DNA of 8,571 bases from positions 1 through 8,571 of the forward strand of contig JBHELO010000124.1 in NCBI GenBank assembly GCA_046263055.1. Direction: 5' to 3'. The notes beneath the pieces were generated by a model that had not been told where the DNA came from, did not search any database, and saw nothing but the letters and a program-made list of their open reading frames with translations. Of this stretch, positions 5,116 to 8,571 are shown one piece after another; position 1 is the first letter of the stretch; every line of letters starts with the position of its first letter. Position numbers and translations under genes: made by a program. Origin of the DNA: DATAQC01 sp046263055. Lineage in GTDB: Bacteria; Actinomycetota; Acidimicrobiia; Acidimicrobiales; AC-14.

Positions 5116-7245
5116 ATGATGGCGCCAGCCATGCGACCCTTCCCCGCCCTCGCCGCCGCCGCTGCCGTCGTCACCCTGATGGGAGCCACCGCCACCGCCG
5201 CCGCCGGAGCCAGCGCCGGCCCGGGGTGGGCACCGGCCGACGACGCCGCTCGGGGCATCCACTACGACGGCCTGGTGCCGGGCGCGGCCACCGGCCCCTG
5301 CGGGGGCAAGCTGGCCCTGACCTCGGGCGACGGCTGCACCCACGGGCCCGACCCCGCCCCCGCCGGCGTGGACGTGCGAGCCCGCCAAGACGTCCCCGCC
5401 CTGGCCCCCACGGCCGCCGCCACCACCGTCTCGCCCACCGTGGCCTGCTACGGCGACGGCCAGTCCGGGCCCCGGGTGCAGCTCATGTACGCCCACGCCG
5501 CCAACGTGGCCGACCGCAGCGCCACCATGGCGCCGATCATCCGGCAGGTCGCCGCCCAGGTGGACGCCGTGTTCGTCACCAGCTCGGCCCAGACCGGCGG
5601 CGTGCGCCACGTCCGCTATGTCACCGGGTCGGGGGCGGCCTGCACCACCCCCACCGTCCTCAGCGTCACCCTGCCCACCGGCAGCGACGCCACCTTCACC
5701 GACACCATCAACGAGCTGCGCAACCAGGGGTTCTCCGCCTCCGACCGCAAGTACCTGGTTTGGGTGGACGCCGCCGTCTACTGCGGTATCGCCCAGGCCT
5801 ACAACGACGACTCCGTCGACCGCGTCGGCGGGTCCAACTACAGCAACGGCCGGGCCACCGTGGCCGGTGAGGTGGCCCGGGTGGACAGCGGCTGCTGGGA
5901 CCTCCCGGGCGGGTTGGTGGAGGCGCACGAGCTGATGCACACGTTGGGCGCGGTGCAGGCCAGCGCCCCCCACGCCACCGGGGCCCAGTACGGCCACTGC
6001 ACCGACGACTACGACCGCATGTGCTACGACGACGGCTCGGGCAGGACCGTGACGGTCGTGTGCCCGAACGCCGTCCAGGAGCAGCTCTACGACTGCAACC
6101 ACGACGACTACTTCTCGACGTCGCCGGCGGCCGGCTCCTACCTGGCCACCCACTGGGACACGGCAGAGAACGTCTTCCTGTCGGCCGCCGGCTCCGTGTC
6201 GTCCTGGGGCAGCAACATGGTCGGCCAGCTGGGGGATGCCACCACCACCGACCGCAGCGCCCGGGTCCAGAGCGGCGCCCCCACCGACGTGGTGGCGGTG
6301 GCCGGCGGCGGCTACCACAGCCTGGCCGTGCGGTCCGACCATTCGGTGGTGGCCTGGGGGTGGAACCCCTTCGGCGCGCTGGGCGATGGCACCGCCGTCG
6401 CCCGCACCACGCCGGTCACCGTGCCCGGCCTGTCATCGGTCGTCGCGGTGGCCGCCGGCGCCTACCACTCGGTGGCCCTCCGCTCGGACGGGACGGTGTG
6501 GAGCTGGGGCTTCAACGGCTACGGCGCCCTGGGGGACGGCACCACCACCACGCGTTACACCCCTGCGCAGGTCCCGGGGTTGACCGGCGTGGTGGCGGTG
6601 GCCGCCGGTGCCTTCCACACCCTGGCCGTCAAGAGCGACGGCACCGTATGGGCGTGGGGCTTCAACGCCTTCGGCCAGGTGGGCGACGGCACCGTGGTGT
6701 CCCGCACCCGGCCCGTCCAGGTCAGCGGCCTCTCCGGGGTCACCGCGGTGTCGGGCGGGGCGTACCACTCCCTGGCCCTTCGGGCCGACGGCACCGTGCG
6801 GGCGTGGGGCTGGAACGGCGTCGGCCAGCTGGGCGACGGCACCCTGACCGACCGCCACACGCCGGTGGCGGCCACCGGCGTGGCCGGGGTGCGGGGCATC
6901 GCCGCCGGGTACTTCCACAGCGTGGTGGTCACCACCGCTGACCGGGTGCTGTCCTGGGGGTCGAACCTGTACGGCCAGTTGGGCGACGGGACCCTCACCG
7001 ACCGCCACACGGCGGTGACCTCGTCGGTTCCCGCCGCCGTCGCGGTGGCGGCCGGGGCGTACCACACGGTGGCCCTCGGGGTGGACGGGCGCTCCTCGGC
7101 CTGGGGCTACAACGGCGCCGGCCAGGTGGGCGACACCACCACCGCCAACCGGGCCACCGCCAACCGGGCCACCGCCACCCCGGTGGCCGGCGTCAGCACC
7201 GCCACGGTGGTGGCCGCCGGCGCCTTCCACACCCTCAGCGCCTGA
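5116..7245 (+). CDS. Secreted zincin-like (HEXXH) protein with RCC1 propeller
   Basis: This 709-residue predicted exported protein has no function I can name with certainty. A signal peptide (hydrophobic about 10-30, Ala-rich cleavage near 30-34) is followed by a Cys-rich region (35-357) with ten cysteines (62, 74, 111, 176, 223, 260, 295, 303, 316, 327), which suggests disulfides. Within it, VEAHELMHTLGAVQ carries HEXXH (H271, E272, H275) and G278, as in metzincin proteases. The usual third His at +10 is Gln281; H286 or H294 might serve. RMCY (301-304) could be the Met-turn. Seven cysteine-free RCC1 repeats of about 50 residues fill 359-709 and would form a closed seven-blade propeller, perhaps for binding a surface or substrate. 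Starts at 5116, 5119 and 5131 are all possible; the last gives a tidier signal peptide. The upstream repeats suggest its own regulation. Peptidase activity is inferred from the motif only. Confidence 0.85.
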   Translation: MMAPAMRPFPALAAAAAVVTLMGATATAAAGASAGPGWAPADDAARGIHYDGLVPGAATGPCGGKLALTSGDGCTHGPDPAPAGVDVRARQDVPALAPTAAATTVSPTVACYGDGQSGPRVQLMYAHAANVADRSATMAPIIRQVAAQVDAVFVTSSAQTGGVRHVRYVTGSGAACTTPTVLSVTLPTGSDATFTDTINELRNQGFSASDRKYLVWVDAAVYCGIAQAYNDDSVDRVGGSNYSNGRATVAGEVARVDSGCWDLPGGLVEAHELMHTLGAVQASAPHATGAQYGHCTDDYDRMCYDDGSGRTVTVVCPNAVQEQLYDCNHDDYFSTSPAAGSYLATHWDTAENVFLSAAGSVSSWGSNMVGQLGDATTTDRSARVQSGAPTDVVAVAGGGYHSLAVRSDHSVVAWGWNPFGALGDGTAVARTTPVTVPGLSSVVAVAAGAYHSVALRSDGTVWSWGFNGYGALGDGTTTTRYTPAQVPGLTGVVAVAAGAFHTLAVKSDGTVWAWGFNAFGQVGDGTVVSRTRPVQVSGLSGVTAVSGGAYHSLALRADGTVRAWGWNGVGQLGDGTLTDRHTPVAATGVAGVRGIAAGYFHSVVVTTADRVLSWGSNLYGQLGDGTLTDRHTAVTSSVPAAVAVAAGAYHTVALGVDGRSSAWGYNGAGQVGDTTTANRATANRATATPVAGVSTATVVAAGAFHTLSA
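6190..7242 (+). repeat. Seven tandem RCC1 repeats, about 150 bp each
   Basis: The repeat unit runs roughly WGxNxxGQLGDGT, about 10 variable residues, PVxVxGL, then VVAVAAGAYHSLALRSDGT. Starting at residue 359 there are seven units, ending at the last residues of the protein. Units 2-6 are almost uniform at about 49-50 residues. The sixth and fifth units share GQLGDGTLTDRHT with nearly identical codons, pointing to duplication within the gene. Blade 7 is longer because of a 5-residue insertion. Confidence 0.9.
7141..7177 (+). repeat. 15-bp tandem duplication in RCC1 blade 7
   Basis: ACCGCCAACCGGGCC occurs twice in exact tandem (7141-7155, 7156-7170), followed by a 7-bp partial copy. It encodes TANRA-TANRA-TA and keeps the frame. 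The repeat sits in the variable loop of the last blade, where length change should be tolerated. The identity of the copies implies a recent slippage event. Confidence 0.9.
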
Positions 7246-7260
7246 CCCCGCCGTCCCGTC

Positions 7261-7280
7261 GGCTGGCGGCGCCGTCAGCT
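7261..7280 (+). terminator. Candidate terminator after the HEXXH-RCC1 gene
   Basis: GCTGGCGGC (7262-7270) pairs with GCCGTCAGC (7271-7279), with one G-T wobble and an outer G-T pair; with a GCGC loop the stem is 7-8 bp. It lies in the 75-bp convergent gap before the pspA stop. A second short inverted repeat, AGCGGA-G-TCCGCT (7286-7298), lies next to it. There is no T-run, so this is a weak call, as often in GC-rich actinobacteria. Confidence 0.4.
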
Positions 7281-7320
7281 CGGCGAGCGGAGTCCGCTGG
7301 CCGCTGTACCCACCGCCGAC

Positions 7321-8118
7321 TCAGGTGGTCGGAAGCTCCCCGCCGCCCCCACCGCCGCCGGCGTCCACCTCGGCGTCCGGCCCGCCGGCCGGCGGCGGGC
7401 CGATCCCGAGCTGGGTGCGGATCTCGGCCAGCTTGGCCTGGGCCTCGGTGTTGACCGTCGCCTGCTCCACCTCGAGCATGCGGGTCTCCACCGACTGGCC
7501 GGTCAGCTCGGAGGTGCCCAGGGCCTTGGCGTAGCGGCCCTCGATCTTGGCCCGGATCTCCTCGAAGGTGGGCACGTCCTGACCTACCGCCTCGTTGAGC
7601 GACGCCATGGCCGAGTTGACCTGCTCCTGCATCTTGGCCTGGTCGAGCTGGCCCAGCAGCTTCTGGCGCTCGGCCAGCTTCTTCTGGAGAGCGGCCGAGT
7701 TCTGGGCCACCGCCGCCTTGGCCTGGTTGGCGGCCTGGGTGGCCTGGAGCAGGAGCTGTTTGAGCGACTCCACCTCCTTCTCGGTGCCCACCAGCCGGTT
7801 GGCGAAGGACTCGGCGGCCGACGTGTACTCGACGGCCTTGGCTGAGTCGCCCCTGCGGGTGGCGTCGTCGGCCATGGTGACGGCCTGGCGGGCCAGGCCG
7901 TTCTGCTTGGAGATCTCCTCGATGGCCCGGTTGAGGCGCATCTCCGTCTGCTTCTGGTTGGCGATCACGTTGGCCGCCTGCTGGACAAGGCGGCGGTGCT
8001 GGTCGTTGGCCTCGGTGATGGCCTGCTCGAGCTGCACCTTGGGATCGGCGGCCTCGTTGAACCGCCCGGTCAGCGCAGCTGTCATGTACTGCCAGGCCCG
8101 CTTGAGGAGCTTGATCAT
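7321..8118 (-). CDS. pspA: PspA/IM30 family envelope-stress protein
   Basis: PspA (Vipp1/IM30 family, ESCRT-III-like) assembles on the inner face of the cytoplasmic membrane and helps keep it intact under stress. The 265 residues begin MIKLLKRAWQYMTAALTGRF, the family's amphipathic membrane-binding helix. They continue with the conserved DPKVQLEQAITEANDQHRRL (26-45) and long Ala/Gln/Lys/Glu-rich coiled-coil helices to about residue 238, including LVGTEKEVESLKQLLLQA and FEEIRAKIEGRYAKA. The tail after LGIGPPPAGGPDAE is low-complexity with a seven-Gly run and ends ELPTT. I chose the ATG at 8118 because it gives the standard N-terminus; the frame stays open upstream but reads non-homologous sequence. 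No pspB/C or pspF homologue is in view. It diverges from a GCS2-like gene across a 114-bp gap. Confidence 0.93.
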   Translation of the reverse strand: MIKLLKRAWQYMTAALTGRFNEAADPKVQLEQAITEANDQHRRLVQQAANVIANQKQTEMRLNRAIEEISKQNGLARQAVTMADDATRRGDSAKAVEYTSAAESFANRLVGTEKEVESLKQLLLQATQAANQAKAAVAQNSAALQKKLAERQKLLGQLDQAKMQEQVNSAMASLNEAVGQDVPTFEEIRAKIEGRYAKALGTSELTGQSVETRMLEVEQATVNTEAQAKLAEIRTQLGIGPPPAGGPDAEVDAGGGGGGGELPTT

Positions 8119-8131
8119 GGGGTCGACACTA
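8119..8131 (-). promoter_or_regulatory. Candidate leaderless promoter of pspA
   Basis: On the minus strand TAGTGT (8126-8131) fits TANNNT and ends 7 nt before the pspA ATG, so the message would start at or near the start codon. No Shine-Dalgarno sequence is seen in CGACCCC. No -35 element could be assigned. Confidence 0.45.
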
Positions 8132-8142
8132 CGACTCGCGAC

Positions 8143-8188
8143 GGCCCCGACCGCCACGACGCCGGCCGACGGGGCCCCGACCGCCACG
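8143..8188. repeat. Two exact 16-bp direct repeats in a divergent promoter gap
   Basis: GGCCCCGACCGCCACG occurs at 8143-8158 and again at 8173-8188, a 30-bp period close to three helical turns. Both copies lie between the divergent pspA and carboxylate-amine ligase genes. They may be paired regulator sites or a chance duplication in GC-rich DNA. Confidence 0.6.
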
Positions 8189-8210
8189 GCCGGTTGCCGC
8201 CGGCCGGCGG

Positions 8211-8216
8211 TAGAGT
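8211..8216 (+). promoter_or_regulatory. Possible -10 element of the GCS2-like gene
   Basis: TAGAGT fits TANNNT and ends 16 nt before the ATG at 8233, which would give a leader of roughly 8-10 nt. A weak CAGG (8224-8227) sits 5 nt before ATG as a possible ribosome binding site. TTGCCG at 8194 is too close to serve as its -35. Confidence 0.3.
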
Positions 8217-8232
8217 CGGTCGCCAGGCGCCC

Positions 8233-8571
8233 ATGGACATCGTCTTTCACGCCTCCGAGCGCTCGAGCCTCGGGGTCGAGGTCGAGCTGGAGATCGTCGA
8301 CCGGGGGACCCGCCACCTGGCCAGCGCGGCCACCCCCATCCTGGCCGAGCTGGGCGACGGACACCCGGGCGGCGAGCACCCCAAGGTCAAGCACGAGCTG
8401 TTCGAGTGCACGGCCGAGGTCATCACCGGCATCTGCACGACGGTGGCCGAGGCCCGCGACGACCTGGCCGCCTCCATCAAGGAGCTGGCGGTGCTCACCG
8501 ACGCCCGGGGCCTGGCCCTCATGTGCTCGGGATCGCACCCGTTCTCGGACTGGCACGACCAGCACGTCAGC
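8233..8571 (+). CDS. GCS2/YbdK-type carboxylate-amine ligase, N-terminal part
   Basis: The first 113 residues of a protein that continues beyond the window. The opening SSLGVEVELEIVD (11-23) matches the family's LGVEEEF.LVD motif, whose acidic residues (E16, E18, E20) bind metal-ATP in glutamate-cysteine ligase type 2 enzymes. HELFECTAEVITGICTTVAE (54-73) matches the next acidic block. The segment from 75 to 99 is helical, with the expected GLALMCSGSHPFSDW (93-107). Members join a carboxylate, usually glutamate, to an amine with ATP; substrates of many actinobacterial members are not known, so no gene symbol is given. Full-length proteins are about 360-500 residues, so only about a quarter is here. 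The ATG at 8233 is the only ordinary start near the conserved region. It diverges from pspA. Confidence 0.85.
   Translation, partial: MDIVFHASERSSLGVEVELEIVDRGTRHLASAATPILAELGDGHPGGEHPKVKHELFECTAEVITGICTTVAEARDDLAASIKELAVLTDARGLALMCSGSHPFSDWHDQHVS

Noticed and set aside
3751..6342. An 863-codon open frame on the minus strand antisense to proB and the RCC1 gene
   Set aside because: Its translation is dominated by His, Gly, Val and Arg as expected for the reverse of GC-rich genes. It shows no domain, and proB and the zincin-RCC1 protein on the other strand are clearly real.
8119..8565. N-terminal extension of the pspA frame to 8565
   Set aside because: The extra 149 residues are antisense to the GCS2-like gene and have no PspA similarity. 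MIKLLKRAWQ at 8118 is the normal family start and has a promoter-like hexamer just before it.

Overview
The window is a very GC-rich stretch of chromosome with strong G/C preference at third codon positions. Its core is the conserved cluster rplU-rpmA-obgE-proB. Base composition, GTG starts, short gaps, apparently leaderless promoters and the protein types (SpoIID/LytB, PspA, GCS2-like ligase) fit a high-GC Actinomycetota, perhaps class Acidimicrobiia. The class-level placement is inference from style, not from a marker comparison.

Layout from left to right. A secreted or membrane-anchored SpoIID/LytB-domain protein is on the minus strand (48-1898). It diverges from the plus-strand cluster rplU (1967-2284), rpmA (2297-2575), obgE (2621-3967) and proB (3973-5058). 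Next is a plus-strand secreted protein (5116-7245) that joins a zincin-like HEXXH domain to a complete seven-blade RCC1 propeller. A convergent gap with a candidate terminator separates it from pspA on the minus strand (7321-8118). The last gene, a GCS2/YbdK-type carboxylate-amine ligase, is on the plus strand and runs off the right edge (8233-8571).

The four cluster genes are housekeeping: two 50S ribosomal proteins, a ribosome-assembly GTPase, and the first enzyme of proline synthesis, in an order common in many bacteria. SpoIID suggests peptidoglycan processing and PspA suggests membrane-stress repair. The HEXXH-RCC1 protein is the least ordinary gene. It has its own upstream region with CGTCAG-type direct repeats spaced 10-11 bp, suggesting control by a response regulator.

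A recurring promoter layout is visible: a TANNNT hexamer ends exactly 8 nt before the start codons of rplU, obgE and the SpoIID gene, and 7 nt before pspA. This suggests leaderless transcription. By contrast, rpmA has a strong Shine-Dalgarno sequence, and proB has a G-rich one whose spacing questions the obvious GTG start. I saw no tRNA, rRNA, CRISPR, insertion sequence or attachment site. No gap between genes exceeds about 115 bp.
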